In this document: positions 51,601 to 61,939 of the stretch, in pieces | How the letters are laid out: each line of letters opens with the position of its first letter | How positions within the stretch are numbered: the first letter of the stretch is position 1 | DNA from: Saccharomycopsis fibuligera x Saccharomycopsis cf. fibuligera | Lineage: Eukaryota; Ascomycota; Saccharomycetes; Ascoideales; Saccharomycopsidaceae | Length of the DNA: 64,000 nucleotides | Direction: 5' to 3' | NCBI GenBank assembly: GCA_001936135.1 | Contig: CP012821.1 | Span: forward strand, 558,001 to 622,000 | The notes under the pieces: generated by a model | The model's input: only the letters and a program-made list of their open reading frames with translations | Database searches by the model: none | Told to the model about the DNA's origin: nothing | Program-made: the position numbers and the translations under genes

Positions 51601-52470
51601 TTTGTATTGCCTCAGAGCGCCCGAAGTAGGTTGAAAAAAGGCTTGTCTTTGCTTTGGCTACAGTTGGGGATTTTATGGAATAGTGATCCGTTAAAGTACA
51701 AATATAAAACCGAAGATTATTTGAACATTTCAGATAATGGGGCCAGCGACCATACTAGACCAAATAATGTTAATTTTGCAACAAATAATGGTAAAGGATT
51801 CCAATTAGTAGGTATTCATGATAATTTTCATGTTTATGAACTCTTCAGTGAACTAGAAACCCTCTGTTCTCAAGCACCTATGGAACTTCGTGTCAAAGGA
51901 CCCTTTGATAGCGCCACCTTCAAAACGCTTTTAAATGCCTCCGAGACAATTATTAACTCCATTGAAAACATTAACATGATTATCGCTAAAGATCCAGTAT
52001 TAACCCCGGGAAGAGCATATGTTTTGAATTGCATTAAGCTGGAAAGAGAAGAATTGGAAGGTAGAATGCTTTTGAATTTTTACATGATTGCTTCAGCTAT
52101 GAAATTGGGGTTACCGTTGCCTACTAAGGGAGTGAGTACCGAACATTCAAAGGATCGGATGTTGGCAAAGTTAGCGGAGGTCAGAAAGATGCAAAAAAGG
52201 GGCGCAGGTGCTGATACCATAACAGCAGCAACAGAAGCAGCAAAAACAGCAGAAAAAGGGAATTTAGCTGGGAGAGTTGGAGTAGGAGAAAGTAAAAAGA
52301 AAAGAAAAAGTGAAGAACAATTGCAGCTGATTGAAATAGAAGATGATGATTTTGCGTTAGTTTATTCTTATGTTTTGTTGTCTTCACAAATTGGGGAAGA
52401 AATCGATCGAATTATTGATTTAGTTAAGGTCTTGTTTGAACAAGTTACTCCAGAGGAACTCAAATTGTGA
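48667..52470 (+). CDS. BRE4: Bre4-like FUSC/aromatic-acid-exporter family membrane protein
   Basis: 1267 residues; S. cerevisiae Bre4 has 1125. Members are large plasma- or endomembrane proteins with two membrane blocks; S. cerevisiae BRE4 affects brefeldin A sensitivity. The polar N-terminus has Asn/Ser/Asp repeats. Block 1 (~220-395) has about six helices, including CAVAYFIASLGVYC and FRIVVFGALISITLCYVLWP. A long cytosolic part with Asn-rich and acidic stretches follows. Block 2 (~815-1000) includes FGIRVGIGAFFLSSIAFFP, the FUSC-like segment GGTQMTVKWRIIGTFLGATV and FVSVSIGVIWAMFITTFVLP. The C-terminal domain is helical (ArAE_2-like). Transport substrate is not known. CTG codons are few. 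Confidence 0.85.
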   Translation: MPFDKVRRASSKASLLKRRESANSLYRINNNINSSGTANTITNTNTNSYATSTDNLVNSNDSNNNNNDSNGNNDSNGNNDSNGNSNIQENLIDKFQLNEIYSRIIGNSSVIIPETGETSHHHSFHLVPDEHDGPDSVCSSLLTNGPNQNYHNSPRQQQQHHHFWQNGHGDTDDGYLLPTTAVQTYQLSITQKIKHHFANFLYKVTSLLYGIFRYFASYCTHDILKCAVAYFIASLGVYCTPLSRMLGQSDNKHLVATVAVYFHPSRTIGSMHQSIIFIAISLFYSFFVSFFCSALASYMFNIGEDEISYFINVIVVSIALSVVSVFKQKVGKQTFNVACSLASTSMISTIVKEGSRNTGEIPLDRLNSVFRIVVFGALISITLCYVLWPRSAKTALKQNLNESYYLMSDLLSLLSDKFLSGKDIHELVINNVEEQLKKNAKKLKTSLEETKYELFVSGREVEYHQLAKLVGSTIVLKRYLAGLKICTSMQHKLLEEYEEKQKNKLLVNQQRQQRQLATSRAVSGALGQEFSIFGDRSLGFSIKSDFNGLSGNIGTDNANGHSDDTFETSSQQQSTSLEGDFGNNDNAEEDDGVINAAQLFNLFIFHLGPPLKSFSYTLREILDNIPFSQNEPFLAVNTSQYFRSLNLARDLFNRKQLEVMKKVYNEKLFELIEGEKLKADEEEVAASCFNFAYSLIEYSSELSKVLEVVEDYGIYIENGRRSYEWLKFWKWGRGAANAANTSIENGNVSPKYTYVANEQRPRLNIFKPTNHNGDQTSIENAANNLPSSKTYSANFIARIRYKAWRFFSLARRSDFQFGIRVGIGAFFLSSIAFFPQTKEFFANWRLEWALVIYSIMMNKSVGGTQMTVKWRIIGTFLGATVAVCTWELFSGEVWALALVGFIISIPSFYIILKWEKFNAYGRFILLTYNLTALYSYSMTQDEEEDDREGGNIPLIHEIGFHRFVSVSIGVIWAMFITTFVLPQSARSRLKKGLSLLWLQLGILWNSDPLKYKYKTEDYLNISDNGASDHTRPNNVNFATNNGKGFQLVGIHDNFHVYELFSELETLCSQAPMELRVKGPFDSATFKTLLNASETIINSIENINMIIAKDPVLTPGRAYVLNCIKLEREELEGRMLLNFYMIASAMKLGLPLPTKGVSTEHSKDRMLAKLAEVRKMQKRGAGADTITAATEAAKTAEKGNLAGRVGVGESKKKRKSEEQLQLIEIEDDDFALVYSYVLLSSQIGEEIDRIIDLVKVLFEQVTPEELKL
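48865..48918 (+). repeat. Three perfect 18-bp units in the BRE4-like gene
   Basis: The unit AACGACAGCAACGGCAAT encodes NDSNGN three times in the disordered N-terminus. Confidence 0.95.
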
Positions 52471-54477
52471 GTTTTTGTTATTTTCTTTAGTTTATTTACT
52501 TTATTTAGTTAGATAGTCTTTTGTTGAGCTTTTGTTTATCTTTCATAGTCTTTTAATGATCTGTCTGTTTTGTGGTATTATTGCATTTTTGTTTTTGTTT
52601 GATTTTTTATCTTTTCTTCATTATAGTTAGCATACTTTACCATCTAGTTATCTATCTTTTCTCTTTGCTCTTTTTTTATTCATTATTTATTTTTCCAAAT
52701 AATTAGTGATTTTTATTTTCCTTTCTTAAACTCATACTACCTTGTCAGAACTCCTGGTGTCTATCACATCTTCCATTGTAGCCATCACTATCCCAACTAT
52801 GGCATGAGTTTGAACTTCAAATTTCAATACTTCATGCAGTGTATGTTTGTATACTATTGCATAGCGCAAGTTTTCTTTTGTTACTTTTTTGTTATTTAGT
52901 ATGCCATTGAATAAATAAGGTACTTTTGCATAGCATTCGGTTTCGTCAATTTGATTTAGACCTTGCTCTGCATGAAGCTGAAAAAAGCTCGGACTTAAGT
53001 GCAATATTCATCTCATCTCATATTATCTCATCTTATCTCATCTCATACAATGAAGCTCATCTCGATTTCTTTGCCAGAGCTTATGCCCCAAAAGTAGTTT
53101 TTGTATATCTATACATATTCCTTCACAAAGTACTCAACTTGGGGGCATATTAAAAGTATAAAATCTTAGTTTCTTATATCTATATTTCATTGAGATACAA
53201 ACGATGTTCGGTACTGCATGTTGGCGGCTTGGAGGTAATAACTTTATTTTGTATATCCACACCTTTAATTTAAAAACCTTAAAATAATTTCTAGAAATTT
53301 TGATAAACTTTTTGAAAACTGATTAAGCCTGCTTCGAATGCTGCCATAGTTGAACATTCCTGAATAATGAGATGTATGTGGCATTCTGGTTGTACTTCAT
53401 TGTCTAAGCCTTATTGTTTCTCCATAGCAGTCTCAGTTTAACAATTTATCATATTCTCAAATATAATGTTCCCAGCATCTTGGACAGTTTCAGTTGTCCA
53501 AAACTTTCTCGTTTTATCCCTAGGCCTCTTTTAACAAATGGCTGACCCAGTAAATAACTTTTTGGTTTTCAAAAGTTTGAGAAAGTATAGGGGGTGTGTC
53601 TTCATTCAATGTATCCTGCAGGAGTATTTCTATTATCAACGATATGAGTAAGTCCAACACTACTGAAAGTTTTAGTCAGTAATGTTTTCTGGTTCTTTTG
53701 CTTTTGTTTGTGATTACCCAAGTATACTGCTACCTTAGTGAGACATAAACAAAATGTTAGTGGAACTCTCATCTCGAAATGTTCCGCAGTGTTTTTTTTA
53801 CTTTTTCGACACCCTTTAAGCATCATATATGCTTGTTCGTTTTAACATAGCACCATAATTATAAAAATGTACGATAGAGATTAACATTTACCGTATCCCA
53901 TTTGCATCAAATACGCCCTTACAGCATTGTCTTAGGACAATTAAGAAATCTACTAACGAGCTAAACAGTTGTCAACGGCAGATTCGCATCATGTAGGCTC
54001 ATGCAGGCTCAGAAGTTCGCTTGCAGTAAGCCAACTCTTTATTAACATCAACGTATATCTATACATCAAACGTGAGGTATATATAAATGCTTCTATTTCG
54101 AAAGCTGAACTTTCCAAAAAAAAAAAAAAAATGGAAGTTGCAACATATGCAACAAAATTTAGCGCATGTATTTGTCTGTTGGCGTACTCAGCGTATCAAA
54201 ACTACAAGGACTCGTTAAGCCTAATTATCTATACTTGGTCCATTTGCAGATTAAACCATATCATACAGACAGGGAAACTAAAGATGTATTTCTAATATTT
54301 TGTGTCATCAAAAAACAACGTTCCCAGTTTTTGAAAAGCTCTGTTCTGCGTAACTATTGTTTCATTAAAGATTTATATATACTTTGCACTCCAGTCTATT
54401 TGAGAGAAATCAGATCAACAAGACAACAAAAATCATAGTAAAATCATCATTTCATAATATATGATTCTGAAACTTGC
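52471..54477. other. Convergent spacer (2.0 kb)
   Basis: AT-rich DNA between the BRE4-like gene and the ADH6-like gene. It includes a TCTCA-type repeat near 53010-53050 and a coding-like remnant described separately. Confidence 0.5.
52732..52986 (-). pseudogene. Coding-like open stretch without a start codon
   Basis: About 84 codons read as balanced protein-like sequence (for example LNQIDETECYAKVPYLFNG, KFEVQTHAIVGIVMATMEDV) and end in TGA. No ATG lies near the beginning; the stretch starts just after TTTTTTCAG, which would serve as a splice acceptor. It may be a terminal exon or a decayed fragment. No family was recognised. Confidence 0.25.
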
Positions 54478-55584
54478 TTAAGCATTAAAAGCTTTATCGA
54501 AATCAGTCAACACAACTCTATATTTAACGTTATTGGTGTGGCATTTCTCCAAACCTTCCTTGACACCCTTTTCAGAAATTGGGATAGCTTCATACCATGC
54601 ACCAATGTTCTTTTTAGCAGCCAAATCCAACATTTCGAGAAGTTCCTCTCTGCTACCCAAATGAGACGAACTTAAGGAAGAAGCATTACTAATAAAAGAG
54701 CTTGGACCCACGGTGAATGGTTCTTCTGGCAAACCAACAGCAACGAAAGCACCGCCGACTTTCAAAGTGGACAAGTATGAACCGAGGTCAAAGTTACTAC
54801 TTGAGTTAGCTGTGGAAACAATGAAATCTAAGTTGAACTTCAATGGCACATTCCAACCTTCCTTTTCAGTGGCAATGTAGTGATCAGCACCTAATTTCAA
54901 AGCATCTTCCTTCTTCTTTTCAGATCTTGAAAAAACGTAAACTTCAGCACCGAGAGCCTTGGCAAACTGAATAGCAAAATGACCCAAGCCTCCAATACCA
55001 ACAATACCAACTTTTTTCCCTGGACCAGCACCATTTCTAACTAATGGAGAGTAAGTGGTGATACCGGCACAAAGCATTGGAGCAGCACTCTCAGTCTTCA
55101 AGGAGTCAGGAATTTTGAAAACGAAGTATTCGTGAGCTCTGATATGAGAAGCATAACCACCGAAAGTTTTGTCACCTTCAGCTTTACCAGCTTCTTTAGG
55201 GTAAACATGGTTATAAGTGTGCACAAGTTTATCACAGTAAACTTCATTTTGAGTACTGCATGGAATACAGTCATCTTTTAAACATGCCCAAATTTGAGCA
55301 CCAACCCCAACTCTGTCACCAACGTTAACAGTGCTAACTTTATCACCTTTCTTTACAACAGTACCGATGATTTCATGACCAACGACTAAAGGCAAAGTTC
55401 TTTTGCCCCATCCACCAGTGGCAGTATGGACATCAGATCCACAGATACCGCAAGCATCAATCTTGACATCGATGTCGTAGTCGTCAAAAGTCTTTGGAGT
55501 GTAAGACACTTTTTGAGTAGTGGACCATTTGTCAGATGCTGGGTCAGTAATGGCAAAACCTTCAAAAGTTTCTGGGTATCCCAT
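54478..55584 (-). CDS. NADPH-dependent medium-chain alcohol dehydrogenase, Adh6/Adh7 type
   Basis: 368 residues, close to the usual ~360. The family reduces branched, aromatic and furan aldehydes with NADPH in the cytosol. Catalytic zinc ligands are C45 (ACGICGSDVH), H70 with E71 (GHEIIG) and C172 (APMLCAG). The structural zinc site is C101, C106, C109, C117, with C-x4-C-x2-C-x7-C spacing, whereas S. cerevisiae Adh6 has C-x2-C in the first gap. The Rossmann motif GIVGIGGLG is followed by VFSRSEKK, whose SRS favours NADPH over NADH. ADH6 and ADH7 cannot be separated here, so no symbol is given. Start ATG 55584. Confidence 0.9.
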   Translation of the reverse strand: MGYPETFEGFAITDPASDKWSTTQKVSYTPKTFDDYDIDVKIDACGICGSDVHTATGGWGKRTLPLVVGHEIIGTVVKKGDKVSTVNVGDRVGVGAQIWACLKDDCIPCSTQNEVYCDKLVHTYNHVYPKEAGKAEGDKTFGGYASHIRAHEYFVFKIPDSLKTESAAPMLCAGITTYSPLVRNGAGPGKKVGIVGIGGLGHFAIQFAKALGAEVYVFSRSEKKKEDALKLGADHYIATEKEGWNVPLKFNLDFIVSTANSSSNFDLGSYLSTLKVGGAFVAVGLPEEPFTVGPSSFISNASSLSSSHLGSREELLEMLDLAAKKNIGAWYEAIPISEKGVKEGLEKCHTNNVKYRVVLTDFDKAFNA

Positions 55585-58500
55585 TGTGTATTGTTGCTTT
55601 GATTTGCTTATGGAAAGAAGGAATTGAGAGTTATGATTAGAAAGAGTTTCTGAAACTAGTGAATTCAGTGTCTATAGTAGTAATTGATAGCTAGTTGTTG
55701 CTAAATTGAAACAAAGAGCGAAAAGGAATTATTTTTTTCTTCGAAGTTGCAGATTCTTATCCAGAAACTGGGTGTTAAATTGAAGGAGCTATATATGGTG
55801 AGGACTAGAACTAAAGACGACAGCAAGAAACAAGAAAAATGTCTCGACGACTGCTCAACCTTATATTTATGCTCCCTTGCGTACGTGCGTGCGTGCGGAT
55901 CCCGGCCCCGGGGGGAGCCTTTGCAGTTCCGAACAATAATTATTCGTCTACAAATAGCCTATTGCCTGGCGATAATCACTTCAATCGGATCACTGCCACC
56001 AGGATCTACCCCTCGGAATATCACTGTAACAACGGCGAGACATGGGTTACCCTCGGATAAAGAAGTATGATTGGAATTGCACCACCGGAAAAACTCATGC
56101 ATGAGACTACTTTTCAGTGCGTCATTCAAAGGAGAGTCAAGCTTACTTTATTTTAGTCAATTGTGTCCTAACAGTCCTTAGATAACTTTCTAAAAGAAAT
56201 CTGATATACACTATCCAAAAAGTAAGCTTGAAGATAGTATCTGCAGCTGAGACTATGAATGTGTGACGAACAACAGAATGCTTGATAATTTGGCGATCGA
56301 CAGTCAGATAGTTGAAACAGGACAGGCTTGTCACAATTATAATAAACCCTACCGAAAATCAGTTAGCTAGAGCTAAAAGTGAAGATATAGATAAGCAATT
56401 AGCATGCGTACACAGTTTGATTTTTTTTTTTTTTTTTTTTTTTTTGACAATAGCTGCTGCTTCTATCGATACTGTACTGCAGTGCATGTTATCACGGTAG
56501 TTTTTATTGGCCAGTATTATATAGACTGTAATCAACATGGTACCATCAGTATTATAACTTGCAACTTGCAATTACAATAGCTGAAGCAGGTATGTAATTT
56601 ACGGAGTTTTCATGCAGTCATATAAACTGCAGCTGTTTGAATATAGCTATCAACATATCAGACTACTGCTGTGCTTGAAATTGTGAGATGACCTCTTTGA
56701 TACAATATTTACAAAACATACAGGATGATTTCTATGACGATTGCCTCTAATATATTATAATGCTATTGTCGCTTTCTTTCATTCAACCGTCGTAGGCTGC
56801 TTAAAGCAAAACTTAGAAGCACATAATCTGGACTGCTGTGCTTCATAAAACATCTTTGATTATCTTCGGAATGTCAAAGTCTGGGTTTCAATTAGTCAGC
56901 ATTACGCGCTCCCAGGAGCCCCGTCAACGGTGCATGCTGTATGAATATATGTGTTCATATTTAAAAGACAACAATTGTTAGGGGACTCAGTCCACGTTTG
57001 CAATCGAAGCAAAAAAAATTTGGAAACAACACCCTAAACCTTGCTTCGCCACTATAAACTATTTTCCAACTAACAACAAAAAGTATGTAATGGATATAGT
57101 TATTCAAATTGTTTTGCACATGGCTTTAGCGTTGAAGGTGACATTAAAAATGTCTTGGTTTCCGGTGTGTAGAAGTGCGAAAGGGGGTTGGCAACTGTGC
57201 GATTAGCAATAATGTGGTATTTATATTCTATACAGAGTATGAGCTCAACACCGAATTATTTTCTTACGTGTCTAACTATATACTTAAGGTAGTTCCCTTT
57301 TTCTTACCCCGTTTGAACTACTATATTCTTATATTATTAGTTTTATTTTATAGTTCTCTATTCAAGCAGCTTTAACACAATTGAAAATGTATAAATTAAG
57401 TGAGAAAGCTACATCAAACATAAGGGGCATCGACGTTTGGCAATAAGCTTCCTAAAATCCTGAAACTTGTCGTCAACGTATATCCTGTGAAGTCTTACCT
57501 TATACTTTCTATCCTCCACCCTAATTATAGCTTAAAAATTGGACAAAATTAATTGTTTCTGGTAAAGTTGCACAAATTGAACTGCATCTTAATCATACGT
57601 ATAAGTTATCAAAATAATATTTCATGGCATGATAATACATTAGGATAACTTCTTCCAAATATCTATTATCTACTTGTACCGAAAGCTGCTCCAGCAATAA
57701 GTGTAATTTGTCTGATTCAGAATGAATTCAGAATAAAAAATAAAAACCAAGAACAAGTTTTTTATATTCCCTTTAATATCTTACCGGAAGTTCACTTACG
57801 GTTGGTATTCTTCATCTGATTGCTCCAGGTGGTATTTCATTTTAATACCAACAAAAATTTTATAAACACTAGTAGCACGTTGTTCATTTTTCCTTGTGGC
57901 AAGCAGAATTGTGTATATTTCACTAAACGCATTTTTGCCAATGATTACTCCAAGAATCTTGAAATTTTGAGCAAAATAAATTCTGGTCTCTTATTCATGC
58001 ATTTCTAAATGTGGTAGGTCCATGTATCTTTGTTAGATTTTATAGACAAAGCGCTTTTACTGTGTTCAGGTTTTATGAGGTATTTGAATCTCACTCTCAC
58101 AAGAGTTTGGCATACCTATTATATTCTGCCTCCTTAAAGTACCAAGAGAGATATCCAAATGCTCGCTGCTTTTTATTATTGTTTTCAAATTTTTCCAACA
58201 GCATTTTGTTGGGTAGATGCAATTTCTTCAATTTTCGCTAAAAAAACCCACAGTTTTCTCCATATCTTCCAGTATCATTATAAAAGCAAAAAAAGATTTG
58301 ATAATAAGAAAATTGTCTGTAGATTTCGTCCCAAAGAGCAAGACTTTCAACCGGCAAACACCGTCAACCTTTGTATTAAAATTTATTCAATGGTCAAAAA
58401 ACTTATCGATTTTTAATCCTCAAGCTAGATACACACAAATCTTTTTCTTGTATTTTGTTTAAAGATTTGTTGTTATAAAAGATAAAATTGGTGGCTCCAT

Positions 58501-59496
58501 GAACATATTCTTGAAAGTTTCTAAAAAGTGTTTTTTGTGTTGCTATAATGTTTTCTGGAAATTTTGGAAAATGAGGTATGCAAATCTGAAGCATATCTAG
58601 TTTTATAAAGATAATAAGTAATTTCATAAAATCGGCTTTGAAGCTTTGTTTTCAAAGTGTACTCACACTGCAAAGAAATGTGATAATTATAATAAGCCAC
58701 TGTCTTGCCCTTTCTTGTAAATATATTTGTTACAGGTTATAATGTGCTTATAATATTGGTTAGCCGGCGGATTAATACTCGATTATCTTGTACATCATAA
58801 ACATTATCAGGTAGTATTTAGCTTCAAACGCTCTGTCAATCGGGAAATACCCACAAACACCTTACCCAGCGCTTATCAAACGTGTCAGTACCATTATAAG
58901 TTTTCTTGTGCTTCTCCACTTCGATTTCTAAAAGCTTGAGTAATTATATGGAGTCTGACTTGGTCTTAGAACTTTTCCGTAGTTGAAGTGATCTTAAAAT
59001 TCTTTTATCAAACTGTTCATTTACTTGTTGTGAAAAATGGTACATTCCAAATTCTTCAACTGTATCTTCTACCATTTTGAATCAACAACTTACAAAGAAG
59101 CAAGGAGATGTAGCTACTACTATCGCAAATACTGCTTGCATGGATGTCATCAGTGTCCCATTTTGAAGGCTTTGAATTTTTTTCAAACAAAAAAATAGTT
59201 GATTGAAATTCTGTATGGTCATGTTGAGAAATTTATGCCTTTTTGTGCTTCGCTTGTTTGACGCGCATAATGCAGTAGCATTCTTTGTACATCATTACAG
59301 TAACCCAACACCCATAGGCATACAACGAAATGGTATAAATTTTCTCAATGAGCTGCATTATTAATTTTTTTCTCTCATTATTGACTATCTATAATAAGAA
59401 GCCTACACATTAGTCCCTCTTTGTTTATTAAAGCATGATATTGATACCTATCCTACTATTGTACAAAATTACCCTACTACCCAGACATTCGTAAAA
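55585..59496. other. Long spacer (3.9 kb)
   Basis: Mostly AT-rich and unusually long for a yeast spacer. A short GC patch at 55885-55920 (GGATCCCGGCCCCGG) lies about 300 bases upstream of the ADH6-like start. A T tract lies at 56421-56445. The right part holds a coding-like remnant on the minus strand, listed separately. Confidence 0.5.
58050..59310 (-). pseudogene. Possible decayed gene of unknown family
   Basis: On the minus strand, long stretches read as protein-like sequence rich in charged residues (for example VEEFGMYHFSQQVNEQFDKR, LLEIEVEKHKKTYNGTDTFD, QRAFGYLSWYFKEAEYNRYA), more than neighbouring AT-rich spacers give. The stretches are not in one intact frame and are interrupted several times. 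I could not identify the family, so it is unclear whether this is a former host gene or an old element. Confidence 0.3.
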
Positions 59497-61939
59497 CTAC
59501 TTGCTATCAACAACTGTTGGCGCGATTCGTCTTTTCTTCTTCTTTCCCTGATCTTTCTCCATAATTGTGTCACCATTGTTCTCGTTGCTGCTACTTTTGC
59601 TTTCCGGAGACGGCACAATCTTTTTCTTTTTCTTTTTGGAATTATCAGCATCAATCTCGCTTTCTTTTCCATCAATGACGCCATCAGCATCATCACCACT
59701 TCCTTTACAATCCATTTTCTGTGGCACGAATTGTGACGATATTGATACTCGCTTCGAACCAATTTTTTGCAGCAGCTTTGCAGCTTCAACGTAAATCTCC
59801 CCCACTAGTTCACCACTCAAATTGACCACTGAACAAAAACCATCAGTTGATGAAATAATCAATGTTTTACCGTCATTCAGCCATGCGACATCAGTAAATG
59901 CAGAATAGTGCAAGTTCGAAACGAGTCCTAACGGTTGGAGTTGCTGAGTATCGTATATGATAATGGTATCTTGAGTTGCTACTGCAAACATCATACGATA
60001 CGGAAGGGTGAAAACCGAGTGAATCGGTTTTTGGTGTGGATTGGCATCAGCAGATGCTGCTGCTGATTTCTCGTCATCTTCTGTGCTTGACGCTATTGTT
60101 GTATCATTTTCTCCATCAAGAGACAACTGCACCTTTTCACCCTTCCGGATACCAATCTTTGCTGGCACCTTCAGCCACAGCAGCAGCCCCACCACGCCAA
60201 ACTTCTTCAACTTGTATCTGTGTGGAGCAAACGAAATTGCCACTGCTGGCTTTTTCAATCCTGGCAAATGGCAAACTGGCGGACTGTTTAATCCTGCCCT
60301 AGTATAAACATATACTGTATTGCGAGTTTCTTCCTTGTTGTCCTCGCCAATATGTTTGAAAATCCCACTGGGAGTCAACAACAAACTGCCGTCTATAGAA
60401 AAAGTTAATCTTCGGAAGAAAGACTGCAACGTCTCATTATGATAAAGTAAAGAGCTGCGGAGAAGTTGTTGGTTTGGGTGACCTTCAATGGGACGCACTG
60501 CAGGTAATGCCACTGGCGGTGACGGTGACACCGAGCGAGTAGCAGCAGCTAAGGATGAAACAGAATTGGCGGTTGATGATGAAGAAGAGAGACGGCGTTT
60601 GCGATGTGATGAAGGTGGATTCATTTTTGTTTCACGATTGTTGTGGGTCGCATTACTAGCATCATCGGCTGCAGTCTTTGTAGCACTCCCAAACATTCTA
60701 ATGTGGCCTAATTTTGGCGATGGAGTAGTGGACACAATTTTGCTTGTCTTAGGGGTACGAATTAAAGGACTCCTGTCTTTACTATTATCGCCATCTTTGG
60801 CATCCTTGTCGTAACTAGAAGCAGGGGCGCTACTATCACCACTCCTGCTACTGCCATCATCACCATCGCGACCTACTCTGAGCTCAGCCCTCGAAATCTT
60901 GTAGAATATTGTTGGCGATATGCTAAACTCCCCATCTCCATCACTGACACTACCACTTCCAAGATTTCCTCCGCTGCCATCACCATTATTATGGTTGCCT
61001 TTCAACGAATAAACATGAACTGACCGGTCAGCGCTTTGCGTAGCTAGAAACTCATTCTTAGGGTCCCAACAAACCCCTTGAACATAATGGTTGTGTTCCG
61101 CCAATTCTTTGACACATTGGCCCGTATGTGCATTATAAATTCTTGTAACGTTATCCATCAGCCCTGTTAGAATATACTTGCTGTCGGGACTCCATGCCAA
61201 GTCATAGATTTCTGAAGTGCTCGAGCGACAAGCATGTTTAACAATCCATGATTCTTGCATGTCTGCCAAGTCGTCAGCATCAGTCTCGAAATCTTTTACA
61301 ATGGTGTCACTTAGCTGCCAAAGAAGCACGGTACCGTCGTCACCAGCAGTGGCTAGCGTATCACCGTTAGGGTCAAATCGTACCACATTAACTGCTTGTG
61401 TATGTTTGGTCAAGGTGGACAAGTATCGTACTGATTTCACCTGAGTCTTGTCCTCGTTGTATACTAGTTCCCACATCTAGAATATTCCAGTTAGTAATTG
61501 TTGCAAAGTTGAACGGCCAGAGAAACAGAAGGATATTCCAATGCGTTTGGAAGGCAAGGCCAAGGCTATACACTTGGCAAGCTGCCTCGCATTCATGCTA
61601 CAGAATCCCAGTATCAATATCTGCTTTTTCAATGCTCGCTTTTTGGGTCCCAATTACAATCTCAGATAGCCTTTAATTTCTCAAAAAGAAAACTCTTCAA
61701 CATACTCTAACATTGTTATCTCCCCCGCCAGTAGCCAATCGTGCTACAGGCCCAATCCTCTTCTTATTGCCATTGCCATTGCCATTGCTTGGACTAGCAG
61801 ACCCGCCTACTAGACTTGGACTGCCGCTGCCAATGCCACTACTGCCGATAGTCTTATGATGCGCTTGAGGCTGAATGTGAACACTATAAATGGGCTGGTT
61901 GTTATCGTGCCAATGAATGGATAAAGTGGCGGCATCCAT
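59497..61939 (-). CDS. CAC2: Chromatin assembly factor CAF-1 subunit Cac2 (p60), two exons
   Basis: Exons are 61939-61706 and 61476-59497, giving 78 plus 659 residues (737; S. cerevisiae has 468). CAF-1 deposits H3-H4 behind replication forks. Exon 1 has MDAATLSIHWHDNNQPIYSV, matching the Cac2 start, and ends in GGDNNVR. Exon 2 begins MWELVYNEDKT, so the join gives the WD40 strand NVRMWEL. WD40 repeats follow (LATAGDDGTVLLWQL, SPDSKYILTG, EFLATQSADRSVHVYSL). A long Ser/Asp/Gly-rich insert (~270-410) splits the propeller, and later blades include FSIDGSLLLTPSG and TDVAWLNDGKTLIISSTDG. The tail is Lys-rich. A CTG codon at 61161-61159 sits at the Ser position of G-S-x-D-N. Confidence 0.94.
61477..61705 (-). 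other. CAC2: CAC2 intron (229 bases)
   Basis: On the minus strand: donor GTATGT (61705-61700), perfect branch site TACTAAC (61496-61490), acceptor TAG ending at 61477. Both exons keep codon phase 0. Confidence 0.96.
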
